This document shows positions 12,501-25,000 of a DNA stretch of 64,000 nucleotides, one piece after another. Each line of letters opens with the position of its first letter. Within the stretch, counting starts at the first letter, position 1. The DNA is taken from NCBI GenBank assembly GCA_932294295.1, contig OW028576.1, positions 27,969,227-28,033,226 on the forward strand, read 5' to 3'. The notes under the pieces were generated by a model that saw only the letters and a list, made by a program, of their open reading frames with translations, had not been told where the DNA came from and made no database searches. This DNA is from Alitta virens. Taxonomy: Eukaryota; Annelida; Polychaeta; Phyllodocida; Nereididae. The translations under genes and the position numbers were made by a program.

Positions 12501-15500
12501 TCAACCAACCAAGATGAGATAATCGTTCTCATCTTTGTCGTCATCTTTTGTTTTGCCATGTTCTTCAGTGTCATTTGCATTTTCCACACCAGTTTTAACA
12601 CCATCAGGACTGTGTTTAGAGTCACCACATTCTGTAGTCTCACTTGTGGCTTTATCTTCAATAGATTCTCCATCCTCAGCCATTGTCTGCTTCACTCCAG
12701 ATTCCATGTCTGGTTCAAAAGATATATCAAATAAATTGTGACAGTTATTCAGGCACCTCTATGGTTATTATTAAGTTCATACACTATGTTAATTATTAAG
12801 TTCACATACTCTTTAAATCATACCATAAGCATGCAAATGAGGTCATATTGCCATTCATTGATTTCTCGGAACAATAATTGCAGGAAGGATGCCTCAAAAC
12901 CCATAATGACATTATCTTAGAGATATCCTACTATATTATTGTAAACCCATAGAAAATATATAGCAGAAAAGAACAGAGAGAATCTGAGCTTGAGCTTGAA
13001 AATCTTACTTTACTTACCTTTAGTGGTGGGGTCAGCTTTGGTAACCTTAGGCTGTTCAGTCTTGATATCCTCAAGTAAGGGACAATTTTCATCAAGGGTT
13101 TCATTCAGATCTATTTTTTCATTGTTCTTGTCAGTAGTTCTATAAAGTAATATCAATAACAAATATATATATTATGAGTTTTTTGTCATTGTGTTTTTTT
13201 GTTGATTGTTTTTTTTTGTTGTATATCTTTGTCCTATCTCGGGACATACCTTTTTTTGCCATCCAGCAGTGTGTATAAAGTCCCAGATGAGCTCTTGGAG
13301 CTGTTGTCATCATCATTAAGATTTTCCTTGCTTAGACCCATGTATTCATTTTTTGTGCTTTCCTCACTTGTATCTGAATCCCCATCCTGGCTTTTGTTAC
13401 TTTGGTTGTCAGTCTCATTGGAGTCCTTTTTGTCCTCAACAACTTCATCTGGGGCATCTTCATCAAGCTGTGCCAGAATCTTCTCATCAGGTGGTGCACT
13501 TACGTGAACAGAAAAATATATCCAATAAATATGGCTGTTTTCATAGGGATTATGTTGACAAAGAAGGTACTATAAGTAAAAGGGCCTAGGCTTTGCCTGA
13601 TGATACCAGTTTATGTACACCATTCAATATAGTTTAAGAAGTTTTCTTTCTGAGATTGGCTGAGATTAAATGTATGGCATCTTAATCTGAGAACATTTAA
13701 GGGATCAGATATAGAGTTTGCAGCATAAGATGTAATGGGATGCGTGTATGAACCCGTAGTGGTTTACACGCCCGTTATCTCAACCTACTACTTCTACAAA
13801 CACAAGTATGTTCAATTTTACTAACCTTGGGGGGAGATACACTTCATCTTTGTCTGAATCTGAAGATGACTGATCCCACCAGGCATCAACAACATTTGTT
13901 TCATGGCACACTGGAGCACGCAGCAAAGATGGCGTTAGTCTTTTGCTTTGGTCTCCTAGAGTTGCCCTGTAAGAAATATGCAATATATCCAAAATAATAA
14001 TTTTGACTATAAAGCAGAAATATAATAGAATGAGGTGCAAACAAAGTTATGCACCATAAGTATAAACTATAAACTGTGAAGGCTTGCTGTAAGAATTTGT
14101 TAATAATTTTTTGCATGTAGCAGTGCCACAAATATCATAAGATGAGATATGAAAGTTTGGTATGAGGTCAACAATAAACACTATAATACCTGGATGGCAG
14201 CAGTAATTCTCCTCCTTTGGCATTTGATCCAATGGATTTCTCCCTTCTCTGGCTGATTTGATGTATTTCCCATTTGCGTGGAATGTAAAGGATGTCAAGG
14301 TCTTCCCTTAAATATTTGTTTAAGAAAATATCATGTAAATATCCTGGGTATTAGTTAGAATCAATTTGTAGTGAATATATGCTGATGTGCCATTGTTTAT
14401 ATGTTTGAAACAAGTGATATTAGTATTATTATTACTTGGGTGGCAAGGGCAATTCGCGCTTTAGCATAGTTGATCCAGCACTTTGCACCAATGCCTGGCA
14501 CATTGGAGATGCTTCAACACCGACGCTCTCTACGCTGTAAGTGCTTGAGAATTCTCTGAAAACACTAATAAGTGACATTTTCAGATATTTTGTTCTGAGA
14601 GAAAACTCATTCCAGCCAACAGATTATATCACTCTATTTCATTTTCGTAAAGATGTTCAAGTTCTAATTAGAAACATAGTCACTTATGATGAAAGTCACA
14701 TTAGTTTGTACCTGGGTGGTTGGGGAAGCTCACGTTTCTTCATAGTGGACTCTGCACTTGGACTCAAACCTTGGCACTCAGGGAATGCTTCAACCTGAAC
14801 ATTTGGGATGCTATGTATACTTCGAAAGATTGGTGATCCCCTGGAAAAATTAGAGACTTTTAATGACTGTTATAGCTTTATGTATTTGCTAACATAGAAA
14901 TGTTACATTTAAACATTGTTTGTGTTATTATGTTTCATTTACCTTTGACTTTTGTCCCCCAGATCCATGCTCTTGACATCGATGTAGTTGTAGTCTTGTT
15001 CTTGCATTGTAGATCGTTTCCTAAGACATTTGACTTTGTGTTTCCTGAAGATAAAGAGTTAGGATTACTCACCACTGGCATATCACACAAATGGAAAATA
15101 TTTACATGGTATATTTTGACAGTACATGGTCATCTCCAAAAGTGAAAGTTATCCACAATATTTCAAATGGCATTTGCCACCAGATGTTCTACCTTCTTAC
15201 AATTCTGAGCCCCATCAATATCAATTATATATGTTAATTTCACCTGCAAAATAAGACTGCAGCCTTGATGAATGCAAGGACAGCAGCTAACAACAGTCCT
15301 CCAAGGACTGGTGCGACCATACTGGTGCCTGAAACTGTAACAATAACACCCTATTTAGTAAATTGCTATCAGTATATAAAATGTTTATGCCATGTTCACA
15401 CCCCACTATCACCAAATAGAGAGAGACAATTTTGAAAGATAACAAAAAAACACCCAACTATATCATGTTCCAACAACACCTAATCTTACTCAATCCCACC

Positions 15501-17819
15501 TATGTAGAATAATATGGAACTTCAAATTACCTTCAGTTGGAGTAAGCTCAAATCCTGAAGAATAATGACAATGATAGATAAGGTTGAAAACCCACCAAAA
15601 ATATGAAAATGTATTGCCAAATTAAGAATCTAAGCATGAATTATTTTTAAGAAATGTTTTTTCAGCAAACCCAGGAACAGCATGAGGCTGATAAATGTTG
15701 GTTGTGTGTTAATATCCTGCATACCATTTATTAACAATTATTTATTTGAAAAAATGTATGACCTACCTGGTTGCGATGTTCTGGCAATTATGGTGGGCAC
15801 TGCTAAAAGGGAGAGAGCGCAAGCTTAAAATCTAGGTCAACAAATTTTTTTTTATTTGCAGACCCATCAACTGACACACAGTAGCAAAGGCAAACAAATA
15901 AGAAAATCAAATGAACAGCAGGGCACAAAAATGTAAAAATCGTTTCAATTAAAGACCCAAAATAAACCTACCTGGTTGTGAAGTGTGGGCAATTATGGTT
16001 GGCACTGTAAAAAGGGAGGAAATGCTAACTTGAAATTGAATGGCAACAAGCAACTGACATACAGAAGCAAAGGCAAACAAATAAGAAAATCAAATAAACA
16101 GGAAACTTAGTTTGTACCTGGTTTAGATGTGCAACGGACCTTCTTATTCTCATCTCCCTGACTGTCAACTATATGAATAATAAATACAGTAAAATTGATT
16201 GCAAAAACACTGAGAAAAAAAGAAAGTAATATTAAAGAATATATCTATTTCTTAAAACTTTACTTATGACTAATGCATATGTTGCCAACCACCACGACAT
16301 GCTTAATAATTGCTCCATGGAAAGGCTATCATTTCATAATAAAAGTAGTAATATTTACCTAATAGTTCAATCCAGTACCTCACTTTTGAGATACAGCTTG
16401 CTGGACTTGTAAATGTAAGGTTAAATATCCAAAGACCGTCTCCATTGAAAGACTTGTATGGGGTGTAAAGTTGTCTTGAGTTTTGACACAATTTTGGCCC
16501 GGGAGAATTTTTCACGCCACGACAAAATTGTGTACAGCTCCAATAAGGTGTAAATTCATAAATCCTGATCTTCATTGTCATATTATTCCCAGATCCTTGT
16601 CCATCTGCTTGAAGTGAACAGTCGACATTCTGAGAATCTGAATATTCTCCTTTCTTAAAATTCTCATTCATCAGAGTTATCGTTGATGATTTGAAGGTAA
16701 GAGGGAGAGTGGATGATTTTGCTATCTCCAACATCTGTATGTCTGAAATATTGTATGAACTTCTGTCACTCTAATCTTAAATGTTATTTTGCTGTCAGCA
16801 GCAAGGTAAATCCTAGACATCAGGGAAGTGATTATATATATGAACGAATTGCCTTGAAAATGTGAGATGTGCAACATAAGGTAATCTAAAACTATACAAA
16901 AATCATTTAGAGTTAAAGTTCTCTTGTTATCAAGTCAACACAATGAATCTTTAGGGTATTTGCAATGCATATTATACTATACAACCTATCAAGCTTATCG
17001 TACGTACCCATTGTACACCAGTATTCCACATGCACACATTCTTTGTGCTTGTTGGGGACCTCACATTGTTGATGAGCATTGCACTTCTGTAATATGTAGG
17101 AGGTCAGATTTGATGTAGTTTTGACATCCACAATTACTATTTGAAATGAAGAGCACTGAATGCGGACTGTTTCTTCACAGTTTGATATACTATTACTGTT
17201 CACCACATCCCCTGAAAGGAAATATATGTGTACATTTTGCTGTTTTTTTTTTCTAAATCACAATCTATGATGTTTTTGATGAAAGTCTTTAAAACATTTC
17301 ATCTGCATTGACAGAATGACTGCATTCAGTTTTTTCCATGCAGCATGTGTAGTAGAACCTGGCAAAAATTGATATATCAGACTATCAGTATTTTATTTTT
17401 ATTTTTCAGTTCCTATGGTAAAATTTGGGGGTTCTGTCGATCATTTTGATATATGTAGGTTTTCAATATGGTCATGTTTGTTGTAAATAGGAAGCTTTAT
17501 GTGCTTTATATAGGATAAAAACCCTTTCTGAAGAGCTTCCTTGCTCTAATTAGACTCGTACCTATGCATGCTCATTATAAGTCGGCTGACTTGAATAGAA
17601 CCTATTTAACAAAATGTCACATGATTTTCTTGGCGAAGCAGTAAAGTTTTAAAATTGGAATTACAAAATAAATATTGGAATTTTGTTATTTAGAATATTT
17701 GATGAAGTAAATTAATAACAGCAAGCACTGAAATAAAAACAAAGCATTACCAAAATATGTCATAACCACTTACCAATCAATAAGAGCAAAAATAAGGTGT
17801 CCCAAGATATGGCCCTCAT
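12501..17819 (-). CDS. SUEL-lectin-like single-pass receptor, copy 2 (684 aa, 16 exons)
   Basis: Exons: 17819-17774, 17211-17008, 16742-16359, 16168-16118, 16004-15972, 15799-15767, 15554-15531, 15334-15244, 15044-14943, 14840-14712, 14555-14436, 14306-14190, 13966-13826, 13498-13250, 13139-13018, 12709-12501. All phases agree. The domain order matches copy 1: signal peptide, SUEL-like domain with the same six cysteines, a second extracellular domain, stalk, transmembrane helix, and a long acidic tail with the YIDV, YMGL, YTLL and C-terminal YLIL motifs kept. Differences: the 33-nt stalk exon is present twice, the next stalk exon is 15 nt shorter, the tenth coding block of copy 1 is 9 nt longer here and adds a tyrosine (STYSVESV), and the transmembrane helix carries a lysine (K282). 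By hand count the extracellular exons differ far more between copies than the tail exons do. It sits head to head with the Ig-CARD receptor gene. Confidence 0.87.
15244..15334 (-). other. Transmembrane exon with central lysine
   Basis: The exon encodes GGLLLAAVLAFIKAAVLFC. The lysine codon (AAG, 15,264-15,266) replaces the ATA of copy 1. In vertebrate immune receptors a basic residue here usually pairs with an acidic residue in a signalling adaptor. That parallel is inference, and this receptor also keeps its own tyrosine-bearing tail. Confidence 0.8.
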
Positions 17820-18327
17820 CCTTGGTAAGGGTGCAACTGTTCATCATGCAGGATGCAGGCCCAGATATATGGTATTAACCATTATAAATGCATTTCTAAT
17901 TCATTTTTGAGGAAATTATCTTTAACGAAGCATGTAAAACAAGGTTCATGATCCATGATAATCATGTTGCCTTATCTTTATTTGGCACATACCATAACAT
18001 AGATGCAGAGTAGTTTCCTCATATTTAGTGCCACTATATCTACAGCACTTAAAAGTCCTCGGCCTCATAATGCCAAAGGTTGTAACACTGTGGGTCAATA
18101 CCTCAAACCAAGTGACCAACACATACCAGTCCAAGAGCTAGGGCCAACACAGATCCGCACCCCAATATCTAGCACTTCAGTTATACCTGTCTAGGTCTCC
18201 CCTGTTGTTTATAAGTCAACTTATTCTCTCTCATTGTGCAGCAGCTCAAATTAACAAAAACTGTGGATCTTGGTAAACTGTCTAGCACTGAATGACCTCT
18301 CAAATTGATATGTCATTAAATATAATA

Positions 18328-18328
<1 letters not shown>

Positions 18329-18371
<43 letters not shown>
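18329..18371. repeat. (CA)n microsatellite
   Basis: This is an uninterrupted run of about 21 CA units. Confidence 0.97.
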
Positions 18372-18376
<5 letters not shown>

Positions 18377-18521
18377 CTGCAGAGATTATTAAAAAATGTA
18401 TTCAAAATATAATATAATTCAAAGACAGTCTCCGAAATGTCTCATCAGGATGGTTCATAACAGAGGTCCACTCATCCCATAGCAAGATAGTAATAATATG
18501 TGTTCATCTAAAAATTCACAT

Positions 18522-18790
18522 TGGCCAGCACTGCTGAAGGTCCTGGGTTCGATCTCAGGCCTGGGCACTCCTTATGAGCTACATCCCAGCTATTTGTCGT
18601 TCGGATGAGACGTTAAATTGGAGGTCCCTTGTACTCAGTGTCTATGGTGAGGCAAGTAATCGATCTCATCCATAGGGTAAATGTGTAACATGGGTGGACT
18701 CTCTCTCTCACTTCATCAATCAACCCTCGATAGCAGCAAGAGCTTACCTTAGAGGGCTGCATATTCCATCTGTCTATCTGTCAATGTACA
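18522..18790 (+). mobile_element. tRNA-derived SINE fragment
   Basis: A polymerase III B box (GGTTCGATCTC) lies near 18,547, followed by the block CGGATGAGACGTTAAATTGG, which resembles a conserved core of several marine invertebrate SINE families. I do not see a complete A box, so the 5' end is probably truncated. Limits are approximate. Confidence 0.65.
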
Positions 18791-19027
18791 CTATATTATA
18801 ATCATTTGGTTGGAAGTATTCATTAATTTGTTGCTGTCTTAGCATACCATTTACACTTTTTTTCATGTAAATAAGGAATAAAAATAAGAATTTTTTGAAA
18901 AGAAATAAACATTTTATAAAAACCAACTGTTTGGATTGGGTGATGTTTTTTCAGTTGTTGACACCAAAATGATATTGTTTATTATTGGTACCTTTAGATC
19001 AAGGAAGTCTGATGCAATGAGCCTGAA

Positions 19028-22000
19028 ATGAAAACATTTAGTGGAGTCATGTTGAGACAACACATAATTGTCCTCATCATTGCGATTTTTCCCTTGGCAG
19101 GTGAGCAAATCAGGTTTTGGTTCTCTCTCTCCCTCTCAAAATAAATATGAAGTCAATTGAACTTTGATTTTGCTCCTTTATTTGTAAACCATATTCATGA
19201 GGTTTTAACAAATCAGCCACATTGAAAATTTTATATTGGAAATAATATTATATGAACCAGTAATCCAGTTGTTGGCAACTGTGGAGAAATGCTAACACAA
19301 TATATATTTTTTTCTGATAATTAATAATAATATCAGAGGGTAAGGTGATCCTTCTTCATATTATATTAAAGCATTTTGGGGATTACTGACTACTAAGATT
19401 TTTTGATGTAGGCAAACTTCTCCAAAACCAACTTGTGAGGTTTAATTTTCATCCCAAGCAAAAACTTGGCCAATGATGTGAGAAAACACATTAGCAGGGA
19501 TGACGGTGTAATACTATGAAAGATTTAACAATGCGATATGCATGCAAATTGTTCTATACATTTTCAGAACCAGCTGAGGAAATAATCACCCCTCCTGCAA
19601 ATGCAGCACAAATATTAGGAGGAACAGCTCAGTTCAAATGTCAAGTGAATCTCGACAAAGAACCCAAAATGCAATGGTCATTCAACAATCTCATAATCTA
19701 TAACTATCAAAGTGGCGAAGAAGATTATCCAAAAAGGCCCAATCAGGGTTATTATGCGGTAAAAAGAGATGCTTTTTTCTTCACACTTTCAATAAACAAC
19801 TTGAGGTATGAAGATGGTGGAAATTACACGTGCTCCATAGTCAAGAACCAAAAAAGTGCAGTGTTGGTAGTTATAGGTATGTATAAATTTCCATTATTCT
19901 TGTCATGATGTAAATATCCAAACCTGTACCAGTACTTTCTGTACTTTATTTCACCACTACTCATTTTGTCAAGGTTTTTTTTTGTAAGTTTATTTGCCAG
20001 ACTACTATATATGCTTAGCGATCTGATACAAATTAAAGATAGAGAATTTAGAGAAATATATTGTGATATTGAGATAATAATTACTTTAAATTATGATGAA
20101 ACATAGTTGAATTAAGTAAATTGTATGCTATTAAATGGTAGTTAGAAGCAAAGCTTTGATAATTTGGAAATATTTTTTGAAATTAAGGTTGTTGATAATT
20201 TATGTATATAAGATAATTCTTTGTCGTTCTACTACATGCCTTTGATAAAACTTTCCCCGCTTCAAAATGAGACAACTGTTGTGAAATAATGTCATTCCAT
20301 ATGCATGCTCCCTGATATTTTGTCTTTTTTTTTGCATTGTTCTGTTCTTACCCTGGGCATTATATTTCTTGTATTTGGATAATTGTTATCTGCTAATTCT
20401 TGGAAATAGTTTTCATACTGTATGTGCGGAAATATCTTCATTTTATGCTGGTACACTATAAGTTGATTAATATAAAAATCATCACTTTCAGCAATTAAGC
20501 AAGTTTTCCTGCATAATAAACTTTTGAAGAAAAAAAAAGTGACTTTATCAGTAATTCCCCATCCCAACAGCCGGCTTCAATTATATTTCTATTTGATATA
20601 TAGAATGAAGGTTAATAGCAACGCTGATTATGCATAATAATAAAATATGGTACAAGGGACCTCTCCATAACAGTTGGTATTATAAATAGATTAAAAAATG
20701 TACTGCCATTCAACACCCTATTACATAAACATAATTCTCTCATTGTGTCTCATTTAAGTTTTCGTGTAATCCATTGGGGATGGCAATGTAAGAATATATC
20801 TGTGTTACAAAAGAAAGCTGTGAGGTTTCTCACTAACTGCAAATACAATTGCCATATAAATTGCTTATTTAAGAAACTAAAACTTCTAAAATTATATGAT
20901 ATTTGTGCACTGTATGACCTGAAATTATGTTGTAAATGAATTAATAATGTTTTACCCTCGTGTCTTATTGATCTATAATCAGTGTATAGAGATGATCCAC
21001 ATAATTATGAAATTCGTCAGAGAGCAATCGAGAACTCCACAAATTAGCCATGAGTTTGCAGGACAGAGTATTAAATACAGATACATTAAACCCTTAATGA
21101 TATGCCCATAGTTTGTAGAGAAAAACTAAATACACATATTTAAGGTGGTTTCAAGAAGTATATAAAAAATTGAATAGTTGCATCATATGTGCGGAATGTA
21201 CTATTGATAATTGTTATATCTGCTTGCATATTGTAAATATATAAGCCATGTTATCACCTCACTTTGTTAATTTATGTATTTATCTCTTCAATTGGAAGTT
21301 AGTCCTGTTCAAACCAACACCGATGAGAGCAGTTTTTACACTTTCCTTATATAACGCAATGGCATCTCTCTAGGTGGCCCCACGGTAGCCAAAACTCAAG
21401 TTTTCTTAGTTGGTTCTCCCACCTAAATATATAATTGTTGTTATTGTAATGCTCATTTTCATGTAAATTGCAAATAAATGTATCTGATTCTGAATCTGGC
21501 ATTTAAAAAAAATTTCATCGGTTTTCAGGAGAACCTGCTTTGGTACCTCCACCATCTATTCCTGTAGAAGGGGAAACATCAAATTACACTTGTAGAGCCT
21601 GTTTTAGTGGACCTTATCAAGATAAAATAGCAAAAGAAAATTTTCCACAGCTAACTGTGAGCGTGGAGAATTCAGAACAACTGCCTCTGAGTAATCCAAC
21701 CAAAGTAACACGCGAAGATGACCGCTATTGCCTGGTTAAGGTACGCTGGAACTTTATTTGCTGAAATAAATATTATGAAATTTTATTATTCACTGTCCTT
21801 CATTTGTATTTATTAGGAAATAAGTTTCTGCAATATTTTATTTTGTAAACCCTATTGACCCGTTTTTGGATTGTGTTTAGTGACGAACAATGTTGGGATT
21901 GTGCGTACAGAGCACTGTCCTGTAATAAAATATTAACAATCAAATAAGTTCACATAAACTAATTTAAAAGTATTATTTATTGTGAAGGTCATATATATGT

Positions 22001-25000
22001 CTTACAGAAGGCCACCATATATTGTGGTATGCTTTAAAGAAGGTACGGGGGTGAAACTTTTTAAACAATAATTTTTGGCTAATAAATCTAATGGGAAATG
22101 TTTAGTTGTTGTAGTTATTTCAGTGTAATCATCTCATTAAAACATTCCTTGATTTTAGGTCTTACCTCTGACAGTTGATGCCAGCATGCATGGAGAAAAA
22201 ATGACATGTGAAATAGCAACTGAAAAACCAGCAATGAAAGTTATTAATTCCACCGATATTTTTGTGCATTGTAAGTCATTTATTTGCTCAATTTACCTTC
22301 CATATGCCTCAACACTAGAGTGATATTTAAATTGTATAATACCTTAAGAAATCTGTAATTTTTTTCTTCCTTTTTGTTTAATTGAAATTCTTTTGGATAC
22401 ATGATGTTCAATTCCATGTTACAATAAATTATATTGTGGATTTCTATTATATTTCTGTCACCCTGAGTTTTATTCAGAAGCACTGTGCTTTGGTATTGTG
22501 ATTTACAGACCCTGTGCGTAATATCACCTACATCCCGAACAAGGATAAGTATGATGTAGGAAGCAGCATTTCCTGCACGGCAGATGGCAATCCACCTCCA
22601 TCAATAGTATGGAAAAAGTTGGAAGGTCAGTGTCAGGAAAAATTACCTGTTTGACTTATAGCTTCTAGTTTGTAAATTAGCTTTGTGACAAGTTTATTTC
22701 AACATATAATTATATGAGTGTTTGTGTAGGAAAAGCGATCACTAGCACCCGGCTGAATATCACAGAAGACTTGATCGGACATACATTTTGGAGGTGCACT
22801 GCAACAAATACAATACAAGGAGAAGTATATGAGGTCAACATAACAGTTATGGTTAATGCTGGTGAGTTACATTTAATTATTTTGCATCTATTGAGTGGAA
22901 AAAACAAGTCATAATCAGGCAAGTAAAGCTTTTGTAGAAGGTACTTTTTTGCATACTTTGCGTACATGCACTTCAAGGCAAGGGATACTTGACTACAATA
23001 ATAAACAGATTTATTTCATTATCATCTGGATTCTCCTTTGATGCCAAAGAACAGCACACAAGCAATATTTTTACTGAGTTTGACTGAATAAGTGCTTTCA
23101 TGATATATTTGTAGTATTAGACATTGCTGACACTGGAGAACAAAATGATAATACAAATGGTGAGTAAATTTTTTTATGCTAAATTATCAATACTTTTTAC
23201 ACACAGCTTGCTTAAATGTTGCAGCATGGGCCAAAAACTTATTGAACACTTGCAAGGATGCAACTAAAAATCTTGACCATAATCAAAGTATTAGGTCATA
23301 TTATGCCCCGAAATATTTGTGGACTGAAAAAAACAAGTCTTTACCTTAAATGTTACAGTTAAAAAATAATAATAATAGATAAGATAATCATAAATAGAAT
23401 GGACCAGTGAGTTCAAGCATACTAAGCCTTGTGTTAAGTTTGCTCTATAAATAATGGTTTGCATGTCAAGATGATATTCAGGTCTTGATGTTATTTGATT
23501 TTTTTCTCCTTTTACTTAGCTGGCACATATGCATCGGCAATCATTATAACCTTGTTGGTCATCTTTGTGATTGTAATTGGACTTTCCATGGCGTGTAAGA
23601 TAATTTAGCTTTTTACATAATTATATACGATTATATGCAATTTTTAAAATAAAAAGTAAGCTTCATTTCAAATGAATATTATTTCAACTACAGGGAGATG
23701 CAAGCAAAAGAGGCCATATAAGGTTGGATATTTGAATTCCATATTTGTATATGTGCTATGTAAAACATTGAGTTACCAAATTTTGGGCAAAAAAAAATTA
23801 TATTTATTGTGTATATTTACATTTTTTCATGATTTGATGCCTTTTTAATGTCCTAATAATTTTGCCATTACTGTTTCAGCTTTTATCACAGTAAGTATTA
23901 TAATAAGACCCAATGGTTATGTGGTATATTTTTATATTCCCCACGAGTGGACAGATTGGCCAGGATTCACGAGTGGCGTTATACCACATATATCCACTTG
24001 GGTCTTATTTATACCCCACAATTTTCACTTTTAGTTGAGCTGCCTGGCTATGCATTCATGTAGTATAGAAAAAATTCATGAATAACAATTTTTGCCATTG
24101 ACCAATCAGAGCATTGCATAACTGTCAACAACGTCATCACCTCAAAACTTTCTGGGACATTTTGAGGTTAATAAAAAAATTTACGAATGATATTTACAAA
24201 CCAGTTGTTAAATATTTCTTGTCAGAACTGTTTTTTATACTAGATTTGGACAGAAAATATTTTATTGTTCCGTATTATCCGATTGTATTACCGAAGCGAT
24301 GACGCTCCTGTGACGTTGCCCATAGCAACACAGCCACATAATGGATTGCATCTGTGGACTGAACAGACCATTGACTTTCTGTTACGTTTTTTGGTCCTAG
24401 AATCGTTAATTCTTGTCCGATTTCAAAAATTCTAACCTTTTTAGAGAGCTGACAATTTTATCTTTTAAATAGTGGTAACCCCGAATGTTGTTTTAAAGGG
24501 GCGGCGTTAGTTTAAACGGCGAAGCGCTTAGCTGCCAAAAGTGATTTTTTGTCATAGGCCTGCCATACATAGAAGTATGTGGTATACATTTCCCATCCTT
24601 GTAAGGTAAGTCATGTAGTATACACATGTAAACCACATAGGCTATACCACATGGCTTTTCTATGTGGTATACAACTGATTGTGGAGTATCAGCATTTTCT
24701 TTTCAGAAACTCTGGAAAAACATATTGAGAGGCAAAATAATCAATTAGTCTAGTCTGTATGTATATGGCCTCTGCAACAGTTGTCCATTGCTTGTTGTAA
24801 TATATTTTTACCTTTGATATAGGACATTTAGGATGCACTAATCTTTGAAAACTGAACACTGTGTCAATTTTCAGTTTGATACATTGTGCAACCCAAAAAT
24901 TAAATCATTTATTTTACAGATCTATAAACAAATATGAGGACCTAGAAAAGAATGGAAATACGATTGTTAAAATGCTCCCAAGAGAAGGAAAGAAGATACT

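Larger units (their letters stand above)
10777..17830. repeat. Segmental duplication, copy 2
   Basis: This is the second copy of the block that opens the window, in the same orientation. Besides scattered substitutions it has a duplicated 33-nt stalk exon (15,767-16,004), a shortened stalk exon at 15,531 and a longer, different first intron (17,212-17,773). It lacks about 730 bp present in copy 1. Confidence 0.93.
17820..19027. other. Divergent intergenic region between two receptor genes
   Basis: About 1.2 kb separates the start codons of the minus-strand lectin-like receptor and the plus-strand Ig-CARD receptor. It contains a CA repeat and a SINE, so the two promoters, if separate, must flank these. 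I recognise no TATA box with confidence. Confidence 0.6.
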
